Of a stretch of DNA of 5,555 nt, positions 1 through 5,555 are shown one piece after another. The number at the start of each line of letters is the position of its first letter. Position 1 is the stretch's first letter. The notes beneath the pieces are model-generated. The model made no database searches. It worked only from the letters and a program-made list of their open reading frames with translations, and was not told where the DNA came from. The translations under genes and the position numbers were made by a program. The stretch is from Chloroflexota bacterium. GTDB taxonomy: Bacteria > Chloroflexota > Chloroflexia > Thermomicrobiales > UBA6265. The stretch spans positions 1 through 5,555 of the forward strand of contig JAHWJF010000275.1 of NCBI GenBank assembly GCA_019348515.1, in the 5' to 3' direction.

Positions 1-1
1 C

Positions 2-1036
2 GAAGGTGAGGCGGCTGAAATTCGCATCGTGCATGGCATCGCTGATGCGGGCCCGCTCGATGTCTACGTGGACGGCTCGCTCGCGCTGATCGGCATCAGT
101 TTCTCCGATATGAGTGGTGGCCTGGCGTTCTCAGGCGGAGAGCACGATCTTGCGGTCGTGCCGACCGGGGCGAGTCGTGACAACGCCATTGCGGCTGGAA
201 CGATCACCCTGGAGAACAACACGCGGTCGTATGCGGCGCTTCTGGGCACGGGCGACGCGGCCAGCGTTGGCATCTTCCCGGTCGACGACCGGTCCCTGGA
301 CCAAGGGCGCGGGCGCTTCAGGGTTATCAGTGGTATTCCCGATGCGGGAGCAATCGTCCCGGTCTTCGCCGGCGGTGATGCCGTTTCTGAGCCGCTTGCT
401 TTTGGTGACGCATCGCAATATGCGGCCATTGACGCCGGCGTGTACGACCTAGACATCTTGGAAGCCGAATCCGGCGTCTTGCTTCTCAGTCTCCCCCAGA
501 CTCCGTTTGCCGAGGGAACGACTACGGATGTGATTCTTGTCGGTCAGATCGGCGATGCCTCGCTACGGGCGATTGTTCATCCGATTCAGGTAGAGCTCGC
601 GCAGACCGTCGGGCGCTCCGCCCAAGTTATCGCCGGAGAGTGCGGTGACGGCCAGGAACCGATTGCCGGTCTCGGAGCGGTACAGACAGGTCAAGGTGAC
701 CAAGTAGGGGCTGCCGGGACAGTTCCTGTTGCTCAGGGATTCGGGGTCGCCGCCATACCCTTCTCAGCTCTTCTTGCATCTCCTCATGCCATCAGCGTCT
801 CCGAGGACGGAGAGTCGGGAGGCGGCATTGTCGCGTGCGGTGAGATTGGGGGCACGCTCACCGACACCGGAGCAATGGTGATAGCACTCGGGGCCCCCGG
901 CTCGGGCACCCCGTCAGGTGTTGCCGTGTTAGCGCCAGCGCTCGAAGACCCGAACGCAACAGGGGTCTCGATCTTTCTCATCGCCGATGTGGCGCTCGAG
1001 GGTGAGGCGGCGACGCCCGTGGGCGCTAACGAATAG
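2..1036 (+). CDS. DUF4397 tandem-domain protein (5' end missing)
   Basis: The frame is open to the left window edge, so the gene starts upstream. The first possible start inside the window, a GTG at 29, falls within the conserved DUF4397 opening (IRIVHGIADAGPLDVYVDG) and is not a credible initiation site. Counting from that GTG, the first DUF4397 unit covers about residues 1-93 and the second about 96-185, opening with FRVISGIPDAGAIVPVF. Each unit has the family pattern of a beta-rich fold: an R-x-V-H/S-G-x-x-D-A opening, then a 'y.l.i....' strand and a 'll.g' strand. A further domain at about residues 197-325 has two cysteines (C204, C270) that could form a disulfide; I do not recognise it. 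DUF4397 proteins are usually exported and have no established biochemical role. A signal peptide would lie outside the window. The domain call is confident; the function is unknown. The stop is TAG at 1034-1036, inside a hairpin shared with the convergent cca gene. Confidence 0.85.
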   Translation, partial: EGEAAEIRIVHGIADAGPLDVYVDGSLALIGISFSDMSGGLAFSGGEHDLAVVPTGASRDNAIAAGTITLENNTRSYAALLGTGDAASVGIFPVDDRSLDQGRGRFRVISGIPDAGAIVPVFAGGDAVSEPLAFGDASQYAAIDAGVYDLDILEAESGVLLLSLPQTPFAEGTTTDVILVGQIGDASLRAIVHPIQVELAQTVGRSAQVIAGECGDGQEPIAGLGAVQTGQGDQVGAAGTVPVAQGFGVAAIPFSALLASPHAISVSEDGESGGGIVACGEIGGTLTDTGAMVIALGAPGSGTPSGVAVLAPALEDPNATGVSIFLIADVALEGEAATPVGANE

Positions 1037-1042
1037 CGCCCA
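1020..1042. terminator. Bidirectional hairpin over the convergent gene ends
   Basis: Arm GGGCGCTA (1021-1028) pairs perfectly with TAGCGCCC (1034-1041) across a 5-nt loop (1029-1033). A further T-A pair at 1020/1042 gives 9 bp, and a G-T wobble at 1019/1043 could extend it. The stop codon of the DUF4397 gene (TAG, 1034-1036) is in the right arm, and the stop of cca (CTA on +, 1026-1028) is in the left arm. The + strand side is followed by a weak T-rich run (ATTCTGGTTT), while the - strand side has no T tract. It therefore resembles an intrinsic terminator for + transcripts more than for cca. The structure is seen directly; terminator function is inferred. Confidence 0.55.
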
Positions 1043-2519
1043 TTCTGGTTTCGGAAGGAGGCAATGAAGTGTCCTCCGAGACTGAGGCGTCGTTGTCGAG
1101 GAGCGTCTTGGCGATCCCGGCGGCACGGTCTCGATCATCAGGGGCGAGCGTCCCCTCAATCACAAGCTCACGCAGGTGTTCTTTCACCAGCTTGATCCAG
1201 GGACCAGGAGCTCGATCAAACATTCGCATCAGGTCATTGCCGTCCAGCGGGCTTTCGAGGCGCGCGAGTTCCGTTTGCTCCTGAAGGTCTCGGAAACGCG
1301 CACGGAGGCCAGAGACTCGTCGAGCCGCCTCGATCCGCTTGCGTTCTCTGCCTGACGTAACGTCTGCCCCGGCGAGGTCGAGCAGGTCTTCCCAGGCGTC
1401 GCCGGCTTCGAGGGCGAGGCGACGCACCGCGCTGTCGGTCCAAGAGGCCTCGTACGCCGCGGGACGGCCGTGAAGCTCGACCAACGTCCGCACCCTGCTG
1501 CGTAACGACTTGTCGGCATTCAGTCCTAAGAGCACGCGGTTTGCCAGGTCTGCGCCGGCACGTTCGTGTCCTATGAAATGGACTTCACCATCCATGCCGA
1601 GACCGCGCGTCAGCGGCTTACCAGCGTCGTGAAGAAGGGCCGCCCAGCGCACCGCTGGTCGTGTTGGCGACTGCCGCACGACCCTCACCGTGTGATCCCA
1701 GAGATCCTTCTCCCGTCCGAGCCGTCCCGTGAGATCCGCGTCGCCTTCCGAGGCTAGCGGCGCGAGCTCAGGCAAGGCAGTCTGCAACAGTCCGGTCCGG
1801 CGAAGCGCATCTAACCCGTGATCGACATACGGCCCGCCAAGCAGTCGCGTCAGCTCCGCCAAAATCCGTTCTCGGCTAATCCGGACGAGACTTGGCGCTT
1901 GCCGAGTCATGGCCCGCTCGGTCTGCCAGTCCAGGCTGAAACCGAGTTGGGAGACGAAGCGCGCCGCACGCAGCAGCCGTAAGGGATCCTCCGAGAAGCG
2001 CTGATCGGGATCTCCGACGGCACGAACCAGGGAACGCGCGATGTCCCCTTCGCCACCCCACGGGTCGAATATCTCCCCGGATGTGGCGTCGATGGCAATG
2101 GCATTCATCGTAAAGTCGCGTCGGGAAAGATCGTCAGCGATCGTCGCATCGAAGGCGACGGCGGGAAACCTGGTCTCGTCAAGGTATACCTCGCTCCGAT
2201 AGGTGGTCACCTCGACGCCTAACAGGTTCGGCGGCTCACCGAAGACCGCGCCAATGGTCCCGAAACGCTCTCCGACGAGATAGACGGACGATGCCCCGGC
2301 TGCCTTTAGAAGCTCGCGCGATTGCGCGGGCGGGGCTGAGGTAGCGAAATCGAGGTCGGCAGGAACCGCGAGTTCGAGAAGCGCGTCCCGGACGATACCG
2401 CCGACCAGAAATAGCTCTTCGCCAGCGTCATCGAAGACGCTGACCAATCGCCGGGTAACGGCCTGTTGTGGAGGGGTGAGGCGGTCCAAGGAAAAACCAT
2501 TCCCGGCAGGACTTGACAT
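1026..2519 (-). CDS. cca: CCA tRNA nucleotidyltransferase, HD-domain type
   Basis: This is a class II (bacterial/eukaryotic) tRNA nucleotidyltransferase/poly(A) polymerase family enzyme of 497 aa. Such enzymes build or repair the 3' CCA end of tRNA from CTP and ATP in the cytoplasm. The nucleotidyltransferase head has the LVGGIVRD motif at residues 38-45, the metal-binding D55-x-D57 in DLDFATSA, and the RRDFTMNA motif at 133-140. The neck has the base-selecting EDPLR segment at 177-181 followed by LLRAARF. An HD domain follows, with H276, H297-D298 and H318 as likely metal ligands, as in the E. coli-like forms that also have phosphohydrolase activity. The length is at the upper end for the family, with a polar C-terminal tail after about residue 475. 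The ATG at 2517-2519 is the first start codon after an upstream in-frame stop. No Shine-Dalgarno sequence is obvious; the preceding bases read CCCCTCTTC. CCA-adding, A-adding and poly(A) activity cannot be separated with certainty from sequence, but CCA-adding is by far the most likely. Confidence 0.95.
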   Translation of the reverse strand: MSSPAGNGFSLDRLTPPQQAVTRRLVSVFDDAGEELFLVGGIVRDALLELAVPADLDFATSAPPAQSRELLKAAGASSVYLVGERFGTIGAVFGEPPNLLGVEVTTYRSEVYLDETRFPAVAFDATIADDLSRRDFTMNAIAIDATSGEIFDPWGGEGDIARSLVRAVGDPDQRFSEDPLRLLRAARFVSQLGFSLDWQTERAMTRQAPSLVRISRERILAELTRLLGGPYVDHGLDALRRTGLLQTALPELAPLASEGDADLTGRLGREKDLWDHTVRVVRQSPTRPAVRWAALLHDAGKPLTRGLGMDGEVHFIGHERAGADLANRVLLGLNADKSLRSRVRTLVELHGRPAAYEASWTDSAVRRLALEAGDAWEDLLDLAGADVTSGRERKRIEAARRVSGLRARFRDLQEQTELARLESPLDGNDLMRMFDRAPGPWIKLVKEHLRELVIEGTLAPDDRDRAAGIAKTLLDNDASVSEDTSLPPSETRMGAIR

Positions 2520-2639
2520 GAAGAGGGGACGCTCCGAGGTACGTGGGCGGCAAACGTCTACGAGTTTACCCGCTCATGTGCGCGTACCGGGAGAAGGCCG
2601 GCGACGATGCCGCGTGGACGCGCCGCTTTCCTTCAAGCG

Positions 2640-2653
2640 TCAAGTATTCTTGA
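2640..2653 (+). repeat. Small inverted repeat touching the SD site
   Basis: TCAAG (2640-2644) and CTTGA (2649-2653) form a 5-bp dyad around TATT. The right arm overlaps the first two bases of the GAGGAG ribosome binding site of the downstream CNNM gene. In RNA this could be a small hairpin that partly masks the site, and in DNA a short operator. The stem is AT-containing and short, so chance is a fair alternative. Confidence 0.3.
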
Positions 2654-2657
2654 GGAG
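2652..2657 (+). promoter_or_regulatory. Shine-Dalgarno site setting the GTG start
   Basis: GAGGAG lies 5 nt before the GTG at 2663. An in-frame TGA at 2651-2653 rules out any start further upstream. Together these support GTG 2663 over the later in-frame GTG at 2711, which lies closer to the first membrane helix but has only a weak ribosome binding site. Confidence 0.7.
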
Positions 2658-2662
2658 TCGGC

Positions 2663-4111
2663 GTGGCGTTCTGCCTGCGATGCAGAAGTGGGCTAGCGGA
2701 GCCGCATCCGGTGTTCGGAGAGGAGCGACGTATTCGTCCGTCCTTATCGCTGTTAGCCGTCGTGCTTCTCGTTCTGGCTAATGGCTTTTTCGTCGCGACC
2801 GAGTTCGCGTTGGTGTCTGTCAGGCGCACTCGGATTCAGCAACTTGCCTCGGACGGAAATCGACGCGCACGTCAGGTTCTCAACGAGCTGCGGGATCTTG
2901 ACACGCACATCGCGGCAACGCAGCTTGGTATTGCGATCGCAAGTCTGGCTCTCGGCTGGATCGGTGGGTCAGCGGTTGCGAGTTTCGTCGAGCAACTCCT
3001 GGGTATGGTTCATGGCATCCCGGAAGCGTCCCGCGAAGCTGTGACCCACACCATCTCGTTCATCCTCGCGTTTTCGTTCATCACGACCCTGCACATCGTT
3101 GTCCGTGACCAGACGCCCAAGAGCATCGTTCTGCAGCCCGCGGAGCAGACCGCACCGTTGGCGGCGAGGCCGATCCATCTCTTGTATCTCGCCTTGCGGC
3201 CCGCAATCCATGTCCTCAATTCGGTCGGCGATGCCGTCGTGCCGATGTTCGGGATTGAGCCGGCCAGCGGGCGCCAGCTTGTCCAAACCGCGGAGGAATT
3301 GCGGATGACTGTGAGCGCCAGCCGGGACGCCGAGCTGGTCGAAGAATCGGAACATGATCTTGTCGATCGCGCACTGCTCTTTCCGGACCTGGAAGCTGAG
3401 CACGCATTGGTGCCGTGTACGGAGATTGCCGCGGTTCCCATCAAATCCGGACTGGACGATGTCATACAGGCGCCCATGAGCGCGGGTCACTCGCAATCGC
3501 ATGTTTACGAGGGCGAGCTCGATCACCCAATTGGGGAGATCAATGCCAAGCGCCTCTTGCCGCTCTTAGTGGCCGCGCGGTCCACCGGCACTGCTGTCAA
3601 CGATCAATCATTTAAGCTGCGTGATCTCATCACTGACGGGCTCGCCGTTCCAGAGACGTCTCCGGCATCGGCGCTGCTTCCGCAACTGCGCGGCGCGCAC
3701 ACGCCGGTGGCCATCCTGATCGACGAGTACGGCGGAACCCCCAGGCTGGTCACAATTGTCGATCTGGTTGAATGTCTGGTCGGAGATATCACCGATGATC
3801 TTGACGCTGTGAGTCCGAACGGCCTCCGGGCCGCCGGCGGCAGCTTTTTGCTCGATCGACTAACGACCTTGCTGGAAGCACGAGAGTTCTACGATCTCAC
3901 GTTCGGCGAGGACGTCGAAGTCGAAACCGTCGGGGGGCACGTGTTTGGCAGTCTGGGACGACCCGCGGTCGTGGGCGATGAAATCGAGACGGCGGATAAA
4001 CACGTTCTGCGGGTCGAGGAGCTCGATGGCCTCCGCGTTGCACGAAATCGAGTTCTCCCCGCTACCCGCAGGTCCGTCTTCGAGGCGGCGCTATTAGGGG
4101 CGGCGGCGTGA
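2663..4111 (+). CDS. CNNM/CBS/CorC_HlyC membrane protein (HlyC/CorC family)
   Basis: This 482-aa protein has the full architecture of the CNNM/CorC family of putative Mg2+ (or other divalent cation) transporters in the cytoplasmic membrane. An N-terminal extension (1-26) carries a CxxC (C4, C7). The DUF21/CNNM membrane domain spans about 27-200, with the family signatures LANGFFVATEFALVSVRR (38-55), AATQLGIAIASLALGWIG (84-101) and hydrophobic segments at about 128-147 and 168-195. A CBS pair lies at about 255-376, including HVYEGELDHPIG and the strongly typical IDEYGGTPRLVTIVDLVE. The CorC_HlyC domain follows at about 390-470. Some normally conserved positions differ: the GExxPK motif reads RDQTPK (148-153), GWIGEP reads GWIGGS, and the VPRT entry to the CBS region reads VPCT (250-253). 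It starts a run of three 4-bp-overlapping genes; its TGA overlaps the next gene's GTG. The family call is firm, but cation transport by this divergent member is uncertain. Confidence 0.9.
   Translation: MAFCLRCRSGLAEPHPVFGEERRIRPSLSLLAVVLLVLANGFFVATEFALVSVRRTRIQQLASDGNRRARQVLNELRDLDTHIAATQLGIAIASLALGWIGGSAVASFVEQLLGMVHGIPEASREAVTHTISFILAFSFITTLHIVVRDQTPKSIVLQPAEQTAPLAARPIHLLYLALRPAIHVLNSVGDAVVPMFGIEPASGRQLVQTAEELRMTVSASRDAELVEESEHDLVDRALLFPDLEAEHALVPCTEIAAVPIKSGLDDVIQAPMSAGHSQSHVYEGELDHPIGEINAKRLLPLLVAARSTGTAVNDQSFKLRDLITDGLAVPETSPASALLPQLRGAHTPVAILIDEYGGTPRLVTIVDLVECLVGDITDDLDAVSPNGLRAAGGSFLLDRLTTLLEAREFYDLTFGEDVEVETVGGHVFGSLGRPAVVGDEIETADKHVLRVEELDGLRVARNRVLPATRRSVFEAALLGAAA
4096..4100 (+). 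promoter_or_regulatory. Ribosome binding site for the DUF202 gene
   Basis: AGGGG lies 7 nt before the GTG at 4108, inside the end of the CNNM coding sequence. It supports a GTG start that overlaps the upstream stop codon (GTGA) rather than a later start. Confidence 0.5.
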
Positions 4112-4494
4112 GCATTTTGCCGACTGACCTCATCGACCGCCCGCCGGCGCGCCCGGCCGATCCCGACAGTCGAGCTCGTACGCATTTGGCAAACGAGCGA
4201 ACATTCCTGGCCTGGCTGCGCACGGGACTGAGCCTCGTGGCCGTCGGAATGGCCGCGGCCGGATTTCTCCCGGTTGGCCTCGTCCCGGGGGTTCCATACG
4301 TCAGAGTCTTCGCGATTCTCTTGGTTCTTTCCGGAACGGCTATGACCATGTACGGCGCTAATCGGTATGTGAGAGCATCGCGCCAGATTGACACGGGGTC
4401 TTACGGTCCCACGATCACGCCGATTGTGATAACGGCAGCGACCATCGGGCTGCTCGGCGTCCTGGCGATCCCTGTAGTACTCCTGCTGCGATGA
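4108..4494 (+). CDS. DUF202 family small membrane protein (YidH-like)
   Basis: This 128-aa protein is diagnostic of DUF202. The motif HLANERTFLAWLRTGLSLVAVG (residues 26-47) covers the conserved R-x-x-LANERTFLAWLRT core entering the first membrane helix (about 35-56). A second helix lies at about 66-84, followed by a basic, polar loop (NRYVRASRQ, 85-93), and a third at about 103-127. The N-terminal 25 residues are polar and proline-rich and probably cytoplasmic. The biochemical role of DUF202 proteins is not established. The GTG start overlaps the CNNM stop by 4 bp, and its TGA overlaps the padR ATG by 4 bp, so it is almost certainly co-translated with both. This placement suggests a partner or accessory role at the membrane for the CNNM protein, which is inference. 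Confidence 0.88.
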   Translation: MSILPTDLIDRPPARPADPDSRARTHLANERTFLAWLRTGLSLVAVGMAAAGFLPVGLVPGVPYVRVFAILLVLSGTAMTMYGANRYVRASRQIDTGSYGPTITPIVITAATIGLLGVLAIPVVLLLR

Positions 4495-5156
4495 CGTCGC
4501 CGCGACCTGATCCCGGGGACGTTTCATCGGAATCACTTCTATCGGGCATGCCGGCCGAGCATGCGATCCTGGGTTTGCTGGCCGCGAGTGATACCGGCTC
4601 GGGGCACGGATACGATCTCGCGCGCCAATTCAGTCCTGACGCTCCCCTCGGCGACGTTCTCCGACTTGAACCCGGGATGGTGTATCACCATTTGAAGAAG
4701 CTCGAACGGTTGGGCTGGGTATCGGTGGTACCAGGCAAGGCACCTGGGCGTCCAGCACGCCGACTCTTTGCGTTGACTTCGTCGGGACGCGCGGAACTCG
4801 AACGATGGCTTTCAGAGCCGGTCGCTCATACGCGAGAGATTCGCCTTGAGTTCCTGGTCAAGCTCTATCTCGCGCTGCTGCTCGATCCGACGCTCGCCGT
4901 GCGGCTGGTCAGCGAGCAACGGGAACGCTGCTCGGTTCTCGTGAACTCTCTCACGGAACGCCTGAAAAGAGCCGGTGATGCGAAAAGCGGTAAGAGTTCG
5001 GCCGGGTTCGGCGTGATGGTGCTTGACATGCGGTTGGCACAGACCAGAGCGGCCCTTGCTTGGCTCGATCGCGTCGGACGAGACGCGATCGCGGCGGTCG
5101 AGAGCGCGAACGTAAAACTGAGCGCCGGTCACGACTCGCCAGGCGGCCCATCTTGA
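4491..5156 (+). CDS. PadR family transcriptional regulator
   Basis: This 221-aa protein has a PadR winged-helix DNA-binding domain at about residues 23-100. AILGLLAASDTGSGHGYDLARQF gives the first helices, PGMVYHHLKKLERLGWVSVV (61-80) the recognition helix and wing approach, and GRPARRLFALTSSGRAELERWL (86-107) the wing and following helix. A helical C-terminal region (about 115-205, RLEFLVKLYLALLLDP and onwards) matches the PadR C-terminal dimerisation/ligand domain. PadR proteins usually repress neighbouring genes until a phenolic or drug-like ligand binds. The ATG at 4491 overlaps the DUF202 stop (ATGA) and lacks its own clear ribosome binding site, which suggests reinitiation. Met20 (4548) is an alternative start nearer the core fold. 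As the last gene of the operon it may autoregulate through the region before the CNNM gene, or it may once have controlled the ABC exporter whose remains follow. Confidence 0.93.
   Translation: MTSPRPDPGDVSSESLLSGMPAEHAILGLLAASDTGSGHGYDLARQFSPDAPLGDVLRLEPGMVYHHLKKLERLGWVSVVPGKAPGRPARRLFALTSSGRAELERWLSEPVAHTREIRLEFLVKLYLALLLDPTLAVRLVSEQRERCSVLVNSLTERLKRAGDAKSGKSSAGFGVMVLDMRLAQTRAALAWLDRVGRDAIAAVESANVKLSAGHDSPGGPS
5066..5091 (+). repeat. 10-bp perfect inverted repeat within padR
   Basis: CGATCGCGTC (5066-5075) and GACGCGATCG (5082-5091) pair perfectly across a 6-nt spacer (GGACGA). It lies in the padR coding sequence about 65 bp before the stop, over the residues LDRVGRDAIA. No T tract follows, so it is not a classical terminator. 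It could be an RNA hairpin that stabilises the operon's 3' end, a DNA operator, or a by-product of the Asp/Arg/Ala-rich coding. Confidence 0.45.
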
Positions 5157-5202
5157 CCGCGATCTTGCTGCGCTACTCCGCGTGGGGATCATTCTGAGGT
5201 TT

Positions 5203-5221
5203 GCCCGCGCTGTCCGCGGGC
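5203..5221 (+). repeat. GC-only hairpin after padR
   Basis: GCCCGCG (5203-5209) and CGCGGGC (5215-5221) form a 7-bp all-GC stem with loop CTGTC. It starts 46 bp after the padR stop. There is no downstream T run, so it is at best a weak or Rho-assisted terminator for the operon. It covers the LSGG signature of the decayed ABC gene, where the reading frame breaks. Confidence 0.4.
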
Positions 5222-5555
5222 GGAGTGGCGCGTGGCGATCGCTCGCGTCATCCTGAAGAACCCGAACATCTTGATCCTCGACGGGGCGACCGGCGCTCGC
5301 CACCCGGTCTGAACGGTTGATCCCCTGGAACCGCTCATGAGGAACCGGACTACTCCGTCAATCGCGCATCGGTTGAGCACCATCCTGGCGGGCGACGTCA
5401 TCCACGCCGTCGACCGGGGGAGAATCGCCGAGCGGGGAACGCATGAGGAATTGCGGCAATGCGGAGGTTTGTACGCCAAGCTCTATCGCCAGCAGTTTGC
5501 GGCATCATGCAGTCGCACTCGGAGTGATGAAGACCCCGCAACCGTCACGACCGGA
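5210..5555 (+). pseudogene. ABC exporter ATPase fragment, frameshifted (ABCB/MsbA type)
   Basis: Reading across frames recovers the C-terminal half of an exporter ATPase. An LS-[A]-GG signature (5210-5224) is followed, one base out of frame, by EWRVAIARVILKNPNILILDGAT (5223-5291), in which the Gln after EW is missing and the catalytic Glu after the Walker B Asp is Gly. TRSERLI (5302-5322) then appears in another frame, and the first frame resumes with [20 protein letters not shown], containing the His switch (AHRLST), and [14 protein letters not shown], ending in [13 protein letters not shown]. Against the usual ALDTRSERLIQEALEPLM pattern, about 2 bases are missing before TRSERLI and about 7 after it, so an apparent TGA (5310-5312) lies in the displaced stretch. 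No Walker A, Q-loop or membrane domain is present between padR and this point. The last frame is open to the window edge. This is a clear relic; intact versions are fused membrane-ATPase multidrug or lipid exporters. Confidence 0.85.

Larger units (their letters stand above)
2520..2662. promoter_or_regulatory. Divergent control region, cca / CNNM operon
   Basis: These 143 bp separate the start codons of two divergent genes, so promoters for both should lie here or just inside the flanking genes. On the - strand, TAAACT (2568 down to 2563) resembles a -10 box about 40 bp upstream of the cca start, but no good -35 box lies at the usual spacing. On the + strand, TATTCT (2645-2650) resembles a -10 box but sits too close to the ribosome binding site to leave a normal leader. 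No complete sigma-70 promoter is convincing. The region contains no credible ORF or RNA gene. Confidence 0.4.

Noticed and set aside
2513..2518. A perfect TTGACA -35 box on the + strand at the 5' end of cca.
   Set aside because: No acceptable -10 hexamer lies 16-18 bp downstream; the nearest candidate is about 21 bp away and poor.
2476..2781. A 101-codon + strand frame through the divergent control region.
   Set aside because: It begins inside cca on the opposite strand, ends inside the CNNM gene in another frame, and is composed mainly of Arg/Ser/Pro without family features.
2969..3526. Long - strand open frames opposite the CNNM gene (185 and 155 codons).
   Set aside because: Their translations are low-complexity, rich in Arg/Ser/Gly and without family motifs, while the + strand frame has clear CNNM and CBS signatures. 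They are shadows of GC-rich coding sequence.
3889..4536. A 215-codon - strand open frame across the CNNM/DUF202/padR junctions.
   Set aside because: It runs antisense to three well-supported coupled genes and has a polar, Arg-rich translation without recognisable domains.
2933..5242. Three GCGATCGC octamers (2933, 5085, 5235), which match the HIP1 palindrome common in cyanobacteria.
   Set aside because: All three encode Ala-Ile-Ala in frame (GCG ATC GCN) in coding or former coding sequence, so codon choice explains them, and nothing else points to a cyanobacterium.
5189..5479. A 96-codon - strand frame over the ABC relic.
   Set aside because: The + strand carries unmistakable ABC ATPase motifs over the same bases; the antisense frame has no motif of its own.

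Overview
This is a GC-rich bacterial window with two convergent genes on the left, a divergent control region, a tightly overlapping three-gene operon on the right, and the decayed end of an ABC exporter gene at the right edge. A secreted-type DUF4397 repeat protein beside a long HD-domain CCA-adding enzyme, and the general protein style, would fit Chloroflexota (Thermomicrobia-like). That assignment is a low-confidence inference, and a high-GC actinobacterium cannot be excluded.

Left (1-1036, + strand): the 3' part of a gene for a protein with two tandem DUF4397 domains and a C-terminal domain I do not recognise. It is cut by the window edge. It converges on, and overlaps by 11 bp, a complete class II tRNA nucleotidyltransferase gene (cca, 1026-2519, - strand). 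A perfect hairpin covers the overlap and holds both TAG stop codons in its arms.

Middle (2520-2662): a 143-bp region between the divergent cca and the CNNM/CorC-like gene. It must hold signals for both directions, but only a strong Shine-Dalgarno sequence for the + strand gene is clear.

Right (2663-5156, + strand): three genes overlapping by 4 bp each (GTGA, then ATGA). They encode a CNNM/CBS/CorC_HlyC membrane protein with an altered GExxPK motif, a small three-helix DUF202 membrane protein, and a PadR-family repressor. The layout implies one transcript with translational coupling. A plausible reading is a membrane-transport or envelope-stress operon carrying its own PadR regulator.

End (5157-5555): directly after padR lies the C-terminal nucleotide-binding part of an ABCB/MsbA-type exporter. 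It has at least three frame disruptions, a lost catalytic glutamate, and no membrane domain or Walker A. PadR regulators often sit beside multidrug ABC exporters, so this may be the remnant of padR's former target.

I found no RNA genes, CRISPR arrays, insertion sequences or attachment sites. The best candidates for something unusual are the operon combination with its divergent CNNM protein, and the symmetric double-stop hairpin.
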